NCBI GenBank assembly: GCA_024364735.1
Contig: JAGFNQ010001605.1
Span: 45,862-109,861, forward strand
Reading direction: 5' to 3'
DNA: 64,000 nucleotides
From: Boesenbergia rotunda
Lineage: Eukaryota > Streptophyta > Magnoliopsida > Zingiberales > Zingiberaceae
Position 1 is the stretch's first letter, and each line of letters starts with the position of its first letter. Below, one piece after another: positions 55,700-64,000 of this stretch. The notes beneath the pieces are model-generated. The model worked only from the letters and a program-made list of their open reading frames with translations, searched no databases and was not told the origin of the DNA. The translations under genes and the position numbers were made by a program.

Positions 55700-57030
55700 T
55701 CATGAAAGGCTAACCTAGCTTAATTTTATTAAGAAAGCAGAATAGTAATTCGGATGGAAAGACAAAAGTTCAGAAATGACAAGGGAGATCAGGAGCATGA
55801 TTGTGAGGGGGTTATGACGGGCTAAGAGCTATTGGGCTTCAAGTGATGCGCATTCCATGCTTGGTATAGCCTCTTTTCTTTGTTGTCCTCCAAGTAATAA
55901 GCGCCTAAGCGTAGCTTCTCCATGACCTGGAAAGGTTCCTGCCAACAAGACTCCAACTTGACAACTTCTCCGGTCGGCTTGACTTTTTCCAGACCAAGTC
56001 TCCTATCTGGAAGGAACGAGGGATGACTCGTCGATTGTAGTTAAGACACATCTGTTATCGGTAAGGGACAAGCCGAGCTACTGCCTTCTCTCGAGCCTCC
56101 GTCAGGAGGTCCAAGTCTGTTAGGCGTAGCTGGTCGTTCTGGTCTCCATAGGCTGCCCGTAATAGAGATTCATCCCCAACCTCCATGGGAATCATAGTTT
56201 CTCCTCCATAAACTAGGTGGAAAGGGGTCATCCGTGTTCTCTTCCGAGGGGTCATCCGATAAGCCCATAGGATGCTTGGGAGCTCCTCCACCCAACTGCC
56301 TTGGACATGATCCAATTTATCTTTGAGTCCTCGGACACTTTCCCTATTCACCACCTCGATCTGCCCATTACTTTGGAGGTACGCGATAGAGATGAAGGCT
56401 TATTGTATGCCAAGCTCTTCACAACATTTCTTGAGGCGGCAACCCTGGAATTGTCTGTCATTATCTAATATGAGCCTGTAGGGGAGCCCGAACCGATAGA
56501 TGACGCACTGCTATAAAAACTAAATGACTTCTGCTTCGGTGATGCGCGACATGGGAACGACTTCCACCCACTTGGAAAAATAATTGACGACCACTAGGAA
56601 GGATTTATTCTGCCTTGGATCCGGATGGAAGGGCTCAACGATGTCCATACATCACTGGTCAAACGGACAGGCTACTATGGTAATCTTTAGGAATGTCGTG
56701 GGACAATGTGGCAAGTTCTGGTGCTTTTGACAGGGGGCGCAAGCAGCTACCAGGTAGGTTGAGTCAGCCTGTAAGATGGGCCAGAAGTACCTAGCCAAGT
56801 GAACCTTGAGGGCTAGAGTCCTAGCCCTTGCATGATTCCCATATATGCCCCCATGAATTTCCTAGAGTGCGTAATCAACATCTGCAGGCTGAGGCATTTG
56901 AGTAGGGGTCGGGAGAAGGACCATCGGTACAGTAGATCTCCAATCAGAGTGAACCGTGCCGCTCTTCTATTTAATACTCGTACTTGTTCGGGATGTTCAA
57001 GGAGAGTGCTTTGTGTTAGATAGTTGATGA
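55700..57030 (-). pseudogene. Tat-like gypsy integrase
   Basis: Minus strand. HHCC region LIGDLLYRWSFSRPLLKCL and the distorted zinc-binding part, then CAPCQKHQN; catalytic core CMDIVEPFHPDP, ILDNDRQFQ and SNGQIEVVNRE (D, D, E), and the C-terminal WVEELPSILWAYRMTPR, PFHLVYGGETMIPMEV and YNRRVIPRSFQIGDLVWK. Stops occur near 56650, 56520, 56400 and 56046. The longest open piece is 56354-56055. The N-terminal RT/RNase H part is missing beyond 57030. Confidence 0.8.
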
Positions 57031-57109
57031 GGGATAACCGTTGATTCATATACGAATATCGAAAGCATCTTTTAGAACCTGTTGATTCAAAGAGGAATAT
57101 CAAAAAATA

Positions 57110-57478
57110 AGAAAAAAAATGACATTGCCGAAAATATTAAACATCAACTAAATAGACTCTTATATAGACCAAAATTTCTAAAACATGCCAAAAAGGAAAA
57201 ATCTTAATAGAAAGGAAAAAATCCTAATAAAAAGAAAAAAAAATTGAAACAAACGCAAATCTTAAACATTCTAAACAGACTAAAAATCTTAAAATTGTAA
57301 AAGATAAAAATTACCTAACATATTAAAAAATATCAAAAACTATAAAATAAAATTAATTTATTAAAATTAATAAAAAAAATAGAATCCTCCTGCATTACAT
57401 ATTAAATGATGGAATCAATAATTATTTGTCAACCTTAATCCATCAAATTCACCAATAGGACAAGGATAAAACCCACAA
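57110..57478. other. AT-rich low-complexity DNA
   Basis: Runs of A and AAAATTAAT words; no gene, repeat border or RNA recognised. Confidence 0.6.
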
Positions 57479-57496
57479 CCCCAAATTAACCCTAGA

Positions 57497-57736
57497 AAAA
57501 ATGATTAACGAGGTTTTTCCAACCTCGGGTGATCAGCCCGGTCCCACGAAAATTTTCCATTGGTCGTCAGGGTAAATCGAGAAGCACTCACAGTGGGCGA
57601 TCTATAAGCCCAGCGCCCCAAGGTTCGAGTCCTATTTGGAGGAAAAATTTCTACAAATACACTGTAACTAAGGATTGAACCGCGAATGCCTGGGATAGCA
57701 ACTAGTTGTCCTACCGCCGCATCATAGCTGCCGAGG
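57497..57736 (-). mobile_element. tRNA-derived SINE with 18-bp target duplication
   Basis: A 240-bp body is flanked by identical 18-mers CCCCAAATTAACCCTAGA at 57479-57496 and 57737-57754. On the minus strand it has a B-box-like GCGGTTCAATCC (57672-57683) near its 5' end and a short T-rich tail before the second duplication. A second B-box-like GGTTCGAGTCC lies on the + strand (57622-57632). Orientation is inferred from the tail. Confidence 0.7.
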
Positions 57737-58129
57737 CCCCAAATTAACCCTAGAGCTCCAATAGGAAGAGGGCAAAACCAGAGTGAAGCATTTTCCCCCC
57801 GATAATTCAAGTATGCAATTCTCTAGGCGAAGCCTTCCTCATCATACCATAAAGAGAATATTTTCTAATCTCTATGATTTATCTTTTCCATGTTGACCAT
57901 GGAACGGGTTGACGGGGAGCTCATGGGGGAGTGGTAGAGTGAATTGCTTTTTGCCACCATGAAGAGGATGTTTTCGTAAATCTCCTAATGTTACTATGAG
58001 TTATCTCATAATGTATGTCTCTCCTAATTAATGTATACATACTAGAAAATTTATTTTGATGTCCAAAGAGGATGTTGATATCGTGCAATCCAAATAGGGA
58101 AGTAATCAAACAGCACTAAATTGAACAGT

Positions 58130-58480
58130 AAGAGGTTCGAGCTTGGCTTGATTCGTTTTTCCCTAAGCTCGAGCTTGGCTCAAGTTCGATTCGACCTTTA
58201 ATTCTTAAGCTTAAGCTCGATTCGTAATGCAATTAAATATATCATGAAAGGCTCGAGCTCGGTTCAAAAATAGTTCAATTAAAAGTTAAACAAGTTTAGT
58301 TCAAGCTTAGCTGGTTAACATAATCAAACTAAACTTGAACTAAAAATGATAGAGCTGGTTAACATATCATTTTTAGAATTATTTTTATGTGTCTAATGAA
58401 CTAAACTCGAACTCAAGTTTAGTTCAAGTTGAGTTCGAGCTCATTAGACACATAATCGGGTTTGAGCTCGTTAAAAACAC
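58130..58480. repeat. GCTCGAGCT-rich foldback / MITE-like repeat
   Basis: Repeated GAGCTCGAGCTTGGCTC and TTAGTTCAAG words on both strands. A clear hairpin at 58386-58454 has arms TATGTGTCTAATGA and its complement. It resembles non-autonomous foldback elements common in plants; termini and target duplication were not established. Elsewhere in 57755-58919 I see only AT-rich DNA. Confidence 0.45.
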
Positions 58481-58919
58481 CTACAGTATAAGAAAATCAA
58501 CTTTAGAACATGAAAATTACTTGTGGAAATAAATACATAACATGCAAAATGAAAGCCACTCGAATCCAATTAACATAAAATTAAACAAGTTAAAGTGTCA
58601 ACACATGGATTATAAATCATAAATCTTAATACTTCTTAATAATACATAATATGAAAATTACAGTCAATAAACATTACATAAATGTTAAGGAAATTAACAA
58701 AGTTTAATTGAAGCTCTAACTCCCAACTCAATTACCATTGCTTTTAATCTTCTTACTGCCAAATAGTCAAAAGCAAAATAGTTAAGTACAAGATATCTGA
58801 ATGATAAGAAAATTTCTAAAAGGATAAGTTGGCAGATTTTTTAATGTGATACATCAAACTAACTATATTTCACAAGATAAAATGAAGACTTTGTCCATGA
58901 ATACCTCTTGAAAGGTGAC

Positions 58920-59675
58920 TGATAGGGTTGAGTAGCCCTTGGCAGGACACGTGGGCCGAAGAAGTTGGGTGGCAAGATGTGGCAAGTCTGAGCGACTCCG
59001 TCCCAGAGCTCCCAGGACACTTTCGGGAAGAGGAGCCTCCAGGCCCCCCCCCCCCCCCCCCCCCGCGCCGAAACACGCCCTGGAAGATCAGATCAAAAAA
59101 CCTCTCCCGGGATCACCCCAGGAAGTCGGGTCCCGAGACCACCTCGGGGAACCGGAACGCCCGCGACCGCCCGGGCCAAAAGACCCCGAGATCACCTCGG
59201 GGAAGCAGAGCCCAAGAAGCATTCAGCCTCAAGTAATAGCCCCCCTTTATTCGGATCTGCGAATAACCATCGCCCGTTATCGTGGAGTCATCATGACTTA
59301 TAAATATCGCAATAGGCCGAACTTGATGGTGGCGTGGACTGTTGCAAATGTTATCCAGTAACCGACAAATGGGGGGGCGTGGCAAAGATCATGAGACGCA
59401 CAAAGGCAGCCACCGCAGTTATAAAAGATACCCTAACCCTTCCGATAAGGGGGGTTATGCATTCTCTGCTACTCATACATCTTTCTGCCTTATACTTTTT
59501 TCTCTCCATCGTGGCACTGACTAGAGCGTCGGAGTGGGCTCCGCCGGATAACCTCCGGCGTGATCCCCTAAGGCTCGTGTTGATCTTGCAGGGCGCGGAG
59601 TTTCTCCCCTAACGTCAGCATCTGCGTGGGCTGAACCCTGGTGACTGGCCATCGAAGTTGATTCCTTTCGGAACA
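58920..59675 (+). repeat. 5' LTR of Tat-like element D
   Basis: Starts about TGATAGGGTTGAG at 58920 and ends TTTCGGAACA at 59675, just before the PBS. A run of 21 C residues at 59044-59064, paired GATCACCTCGGGGAA motifs, a TATA box TTATAAAAG at 59418-59426, and the Tat-type ACTGACTAGAGCGTCGGAGTGG near 59517. The left edge is set only by TG and is less sure. Confidence 0.65.
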
Positions 59676-59677
59676 AG

Positions 59678-59694
59678 TTTGGTGTCGTCTGTGG
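59678..59694 (+). other. Primer-binding site, Tat type
   Basis: TTTGGTGTCGTCTGTGG, a close variant of the GGCGCCGTCTGTGG PBS of Tat-like elements, three bases after the LTR end. Confidence 0.75.
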
Positions 59695-59724
59695 TAATCC
59701 AGAAAAGCACCAGAAGGAGCACCG

Positions 59725-61620
59725 ATGGCAGGACCGGAGGGACAATCCATTGTCCTGACAAGGGAGAAACTAGATCGCTTAGTGGCTAACGCCATCAAGG
59801 AAGCACTCAAGCAGCACCAAGTCGAGCAAGCCGCCTCACAGCGAGGAGCTCCGGTACGGGAGGAGATCCCTAGAGTCTCCATCTCATACTCGCGAAGATT
59901 CGTCACACCATTGGGGCGACGGGACAGAGCATCCCCAGGTCCCCGAAGAGACTCTCCCGGAGATATAGAGAAGGCCAACTCGTACCACGTAGAGGAACGA
60001 AGAAGGACACGGGAAAAGGGAGGAACCTAAGGCCTCCCATGAGGCTCCCTCTACTCCCTTCTCATTTGATATTGTGGAAGACCCCATGCTGAAATAGTTT
60101 CGCGGGCTTGGGATCACTGATTATGACAGGAAGATAGATCCGGAGGATCATGTCTGCAAGTTTGAGAACGTGGCACTCCTACCAATATATTGACAGTGTA
60201 AAGTGCCGAGTGTTCTTGAACACCCTGTGTACACTTGGCTACCAGATTCAAGGAACTTTAGTACTTGTCCCGGAGGTCTAGGGTTCGAATCTGGGGAAGG
60301 CAAAAACCCACCGCCAGGTGTGGGAAGACCGTAGGGCATGTCCTAGAGAGCCGCCTGATGGGGCTAGAGGGGCCATGTCGCTACATAAAAAGGCGCCTTT
60401 TATGTAGCGATCTCAGCCTCTCTGGTCCCCGCAGGCAACCCTCTACGCCCGAGACCCTATGGGTCTTCCCACTCCCGACAGTGGATTTTTGCCTTCCCTA
60501 GATTCGAACCCTAGACCTCCAGGACAAGTAGTAAAGTTTCTTGAATCTGGCTCTCTAGGCCGTGCTCTACGGTCTTCCCACACCCGGCGGTGGATTTTTG
60601 TCTTTCCCAGATTCGAACCCTAGACCTCCGGGACAAGTACTAAAGTTCCTTGAATCTAGTAGCCAAGTGAGCCGCGCTCACTTGGCTACCAGATTCAAGG
60701 AACTTTAGTACTTGTCTCGGAGGTCTAGGGTTCGAATCTGGAGAAGGCAAAAATCCACTGCCAGGTGTGGTAAGACCATAGGGCACGGCCTAGAGAGCCG
60801 CCTGATGGGGCTAGAGGGGTCGTGTCACTACACCCTGTCTGGGACAGCCCAACGATGGTTCCAAAGGCTGCCACAAGGTTTTATCTACTCCTTCGCAGAG
60901 TTTAGAACCACCTTCCTCCACCACTTCGCCAATAGCCATCGCTATTAGAAGACGACACTCAATTTGATTGCCCTCAAGTAGAAGCTGAGAGAGCCGCTCA
61001 AGGAGTACATCCAGCGGTTTAACAGGGTGGCACAAGACGTGTCCAGTGCAACGTCGGAAATCCTAGTCAGCGCCTGAACCCAAGGGCTCGTGGAAGGGGA
61101 TTTTTTCCGATCCCTAGTAAAGAATCCCCCCGTCAGCTTTGATGATATGCTGGGCATTCTGTCAAGCACATTAACGTGGAGGAGGTACAATACGTCCGTC
61201 GCAAGGAACCAATCGGAGTCCTCCATCCAGTTGTTCCTCGATCTGAGAGGAGGGATCCCAAAGCTCCAACTCAAGGAAAGGACCCTCACCTCGGGAAGGA
61301 CCAGTGGGCCTGTAGGTGACGGCTGGTTGAGACGGTGGATACCGAGCAGCCGGAGTCATTACCGAAGTACTGCAGTTTTCAGGGCAGTACAACACACTCC
61401 ACCGAGGAGTGTCACGCCTTGAAGAAGAAATTCAGTGAGGAGGTAGACACCAAACCTCGGAGAAAGTGGAATAAAGCGGGGTATCGTCGAAGGTCTCCAC
61501 GGCGCAACCTTTCTCCTCAGCGGCAGCAGGCCGGGGAAAACGAGACCCGACATCGGTCTCGGTCATGGTCGCGAGGAAGCAGTCGTGGGTTGCACCGCGA
61601 AGATCTTCCTCCTTAGAAAG
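59725..61620 (+). pseudogene. Tat-like gag, broken and interrupted
   Basis: ATG 59725 opens MAGPEGQSIVLTREKLDRLV (frame to 60030). After a shift, GITDYDRKIDPEDHVCKFENVALL; the insertion 60229-60829 then splits VFLNTL from SGTAQRWFQRLPQG, followed by SFAEFRTTFLHHFANS, LKEYIQRFNRVAQDV, EILVSA and VEGDFFRSLVKNPPVSFDDML. A degenerate zinc-knuckle-like KYCSFQGSTTHSTEECHALK is at about 61363-61422. Stops at 60092, 60196, 60946, 60979 and 61076. Same family as the gag at 29970. Confidence 0.78.
60229..60829. mobile_element. 601-bp compound inverted/direct repeat insertion in gag
   Basis: Flanked by identical 9-mers ACACCCTGT (60220-60228 and 60830-60838), and its removal restores the gag reading frame, so it is a discrete insertion. 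It consists of a ~150-bp unit in direct orientation at both ends (60229-60390, 60684-60829) and two partial inverted copies between (60391-60550, 60551-60683). Every unit carries a pol-III B-box-like GGGTTCGAATCT. The centre at about 60674 is a 24-bp-arm palindrome, and 60381-60412 forms another hairpin. SINE-like or foldback; class uncertain. Confidence 0.7.
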
Positions 61621-61818
61621 AGATCCCCAGAAGGGCAAGGCCCCTATGCGTGGCCCGCCCTCAGGACATGTGGAAATAATCTCTGGAGGACCACCGGAGG
61701 AGATTTCCACCGGGCAAGGAAGTCTCATACCCGGTGACAGGAAAACTACTCAATTGGGACGAGTCGGAGCCAGGATCTCGGCCCCACAATTTCCTTCAGT
61801 CCAACAGACCTGGAAGAA

Positions 61819-62202
61819 GTGGAAGCTCCCCATGATGACGCCCCAGTAATCCTCACCCGCATCGCCAACTATGAGGATAAGTGCATCTTCGTGGACACCG
61901 GAAGTTCCGTGAACATCCTGTACAAGGCGGATCTAGACCAGATGCAGATCGACGAGGATGAGCTACTCCCGGTCTCAACCCCACTGTTCGGCTTTACGGG
62001 GTATCGAGTACAACCGATAGGGCAAATCACCCTCTCACTATCATTGGGCAGCAACGTGCTAGAGAGGACCAGGAGAACACCTTTCTTGATTGTGGACGCT
62101 TCCTCATCTTACAACGCCATCTTAGGCCGCCCAACATTGAGTGTCTTCCAGGCGGTGGTTTCTGTCTACCACCAGAAGATAAAATTCCCCGTGGGTGGCT
62201 GA
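61819..62202 (+). pseudogene. Tat-like aspartic protease
   Basis: Frame with CIFVDTGSSVNILYKADL (active-site DTG), GYRVQPIGQITLSLSLG, TPFLIVDASSSYNAILGRP and VSVYHQKIKFP. This is the gypsy Tat-type protease, about full domain length, though the ATG at 61819 is internal to Gag-Pol. Sequence to 62269 still fits the following linker (NQLVSRRCY), after which the SIRE-like LTR interrupts. Confidence 0.8.
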
Positions 62203-62269
62203 GTGGCTGAAGTCAAGGGGAATCAGTTGGTGTCTCGGCGATGCTACAGTGGGGAGGTCAGGTTAGAGT

Positions 62270-63745
62270 TGTTGGTGCAAGTTGCACCAGTGATGTCCTC
62301 CTTCAAGTGTTTTAATGTTTGACAATACACTTAAGTCAGTGATACATAGAACAAGGGAGGGTGAGCAAAAGAGCAGTAACCAAAGTGGAAGAAAAGTCCT
62401 AGATAACCTAGGCACTAAGACCTGGAAAAAGGCTGGGCACCGAAGACCTGCTCGGAAGGTGGGCACTAAGTCCTGGTCGAGGACTGGGCAAGAAGACCTG
62501 GCCGAGGGTTGGGCACTGAAGTCCTGGACTTAGGGTTTGGGCACGAAGTCTTGGTCCGAGAGACTGAGCAACTTAGCTGAGCGATGATTAAGGACAGAAG
62601 TAGAGACGGGTCAGGGTTCGGGCGTCTCGAGGTCCGGAAGTATCGGAAGCTAAGCAAAAGTCCACCCGAAGGATTGGGTGACAACCGTCTCCTGAGAGGA
62701 GTAGGTGAAAGGCGTGTTCTCGGGGGTGGAAACATGCGTCGGTTCGACCTAGGGTTTCATGGAAATCCGAAGTCCGAACCAAGTCCTTAAGGCTAATATT
62801 GTATGTATATGTGCTTTGTGTTTGTGTATCTTGTAGGTACTAAGAACCAGAGACAAAGCAGGCAAGAGGCTGGAAAACAGCCAACCCGGGCGCCCCTACT
62901 GATGGGGGCGCCCAGATCAGAGTGTAAACCCCAGTTTTTGGGCTAAAACATTGAAGCCAGGCGCCCAATATGATGGGGGTGCCCAAGCTAAAGAAGAAAA
63001 GTGGCAGTTTCGTGTGGTAAGCAGAATAGGCTTCAAGCACGGCGCCCGGGAAGTCCGGGGCGCCCAAGTTGAAAGCTATATTTGCTGTTTCGAGTTCGAA
63101 ACACAGATAAGCCTTCATGCAGGCACCCAGGAGGTTCGAGCCGCCTTGGTCAGAGGTTTTATCAACCTCGGCGAGGTCGGCGTGGGGATAAGGTTTGACC
63201 GAGTTTATAGGGGCGCCCCCAGCGTATCGGGCGCCCGTATGAAGCCTATATAAGGAGCTTCGACCCCTCTACTTCAAACATAACTGCTGAAAGTGATTCT
63301 GAGCATTCTGACCGATGACAACGCGCTAAAGACGAGGCTCTACGACCGGGAGGCTCCAGGAGGAAGTATGCGGCACTTCGGAGGTCCAGATCGACCGAGC
63401 TTCAAACCTTGTTTTGTTCAGTTTGCGTTTAATATTCCACACTTAATTTTCTATACTTGTTCTTGTAATTATCAACTGTAAGACGGGTTTTCTCCGCCTC
63501 CGGAAATTTCGGAAAGGAGACCAATAGTGGACTCACGCCGAGTACATAGGCCTTGGACGTACTGACCCAGGGGGTCGGGAACCAAGTAAATAAATCCCGC
63601 GTGTCCTTTGTATTGCTTTATTCTTTCTGTTTATTTTTTGTTGCATTAACGCTCTGAGTAGATCGAAAGTTTTACGAAGTTTTCACGACAAGATTTTCAC
63701 GGTCGATATTCACCCCCCCCCTCTATCGACTGCACCGGTCCTACA
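62270..63745 (+). repeat. 5' LTR of SIRE-like element 3
   Basis: 1476 bp from TGTTGGTGCAAGTTGCACC to GTCCTACA. Contains the hairpin minisatellite at about 62398-62560, CACCC-GAAGGATT-GGGTG at about 62663-62680, GGGCGCC palindromes at 62887-63080 and 63210-63235, TATA CTATATAAG at 63246-63254, and the TTCACCCCCCCCCTCT block. Diverged from the other SIRE-like LTRs but with the same order of parts. Confidence 0.88.
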
Positions 63746-63747
63746 AG

Positions 63748-63759
63748 TGGTATCAGAGC
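63748..63759 (+). other. Primer-binding site, initiator-Met tRNA
   Basis: TGGTATCAGAGC, two bases after the LTR end. Confidence 0.9.
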
Positions 63760-64000
63760 CAGGCCGCTCTTCACCGGACTAACCGCCGATGGAGCAACGA
63801 CGCCAGGAGTTGAGGGGGAGCCCAGGGGTGAATCAGGTATAATTTAATTTTAAATGTCAAATTAAAATTCCATGTTATATGCTTCACGTGCAGGGAGAGA
63901 CGGCACTATAAAAATCAATGCCCTACTCGTAAAATTAGGTCTACACCACCGGCGGCAAAGGAGACACTAGCGCCAGGAGTCCGGAGGAACAAAGACCACA
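63760..64000 (+). other. Leader of SIRE-like element 3
   Basis: ATG at 63789 opens only a short frame (MEQRRQELRGSPGVNQV). No gag domain appears before the window ends. Confidence 0.5.

Larger units (their letters stand above)
50453..57030 (-). mobile_element. Tat-like gypsy element C (-)
   Basis: Read on the minus strand: integrase (57030 to 55700), 112-bp tandem array, then the antisense-type gene (encoded on +). This mirrors element A. Its LTRs are not identified: the left side meets a foreign copia LTR at 50452 and the right side meets AT-rich DNA near 57030-57110. A solo SIRE LTR sits inside. Confidence 0.65.
58920..62269 (+). mobile_element. Tat-like gypsy element D (+), truncated
   Basis: LTR, PBS, gag and protease in order, then cut at 62270 by the third SIRE-like LTR. 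RT onward lies outside or is lost. A 601-bp compound repeat sits in gag. Confidence 0.75.
62270..64000 (+). mobile_element. SIRE-like copia element 3, 5' part
   Basis: 5' LTR, PBS and leader; the rest runs beyond the window. Left flank AGAGT should recur after its 3' LTR if the insertion is intact. Confidence 0.82.

Noticed and set aside
58928..59361. Pro-rich + strand frames around the C run
   Set aside because: Inside the Tat-like LTR upstream of its promoter; the frame depends on the poly-C length.
60280..60300. tRNA gene, from the GGGTTCGAATCT B-box
   Set aside because: No cloverleaf with acceptor and anticodon arms could be traced; better explained as a SINE-like unit.

Overview
No host gene is visible in this window. 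It is flowering-plant nuclear DNA made almost wholly of nested LTR retrotransposons. The evidence is plant-type Ty1/copia (SIRE/Maximus-like) and Ty3/gypsy (Athila-like and Tat-like) proteins, tRNA-derived primer-binding sites, polypurine tracts, solo and truncated LTRs, a SINE and large tandem repeats. Nearly every coding region is broken by stops or frameshifts. A large repeat-rich genome is implied; the species cannot be named from the sequence.

Layout. 1-1220: end of a copia LTR, palindromic GGCCTGA/TCAGGCC dyads and a 158-bp tandem repeat. 1221-8767: SIRE-like copia element with most of pol deleted. 8768-9021: the interrupted palindrome block resumes. 9022-29969: 21-kb Athila-like composite LTR-int-LTR-int-LTR whose two internal regions each encode gag-protease but no RT or integrase. 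29970-39075: Tat-like gypsy element (+): gag remnant, a 113-bp satellite-like array, two antisense spliced genes ('aORF') and an LTR. 39171-49026: SIRE-like element (+) with gag, protease, integrase, RT and RNase H, preceded by the tail of another copy. 49027-50452: truncated copia LTR (-). 50453-57030: second Tat-like element (-): aORF (+ strand, hence antisense to the element), 112-bp array, integrase; its aORF is split by a solo SIRE LTR. 57110-58919: AT-rich DNA with a SINE (18-bp target duplication) and a foldback repeat. 58920-62269: third Tat-like element (+): LTR, gag interrupted by a 601-bp compound repeat, protease. 62270-64000: 5' LTR and leader of a third SIRE-like element running off the window.

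How parts relate. Two Tat-like elements on opposite strands keep the same order (gag/pol, ~112-bp array, antisense gene, then LTR where preserved), although their arrays are unrelated in sequence. The antisense gene shows GT-AG introns in three copies and its own TATA box in two. The four SIRE-type elements or LTRs share, upstream of the TATA box, arrays of short hairpins (6-bp stem, 8-nt GAAGGA-type loop) whose stems covary, followed by GGCGCC palindromes. These two systems, the hairpin array and the antisense spliced gene, are the strongest candidates for something undescribed.
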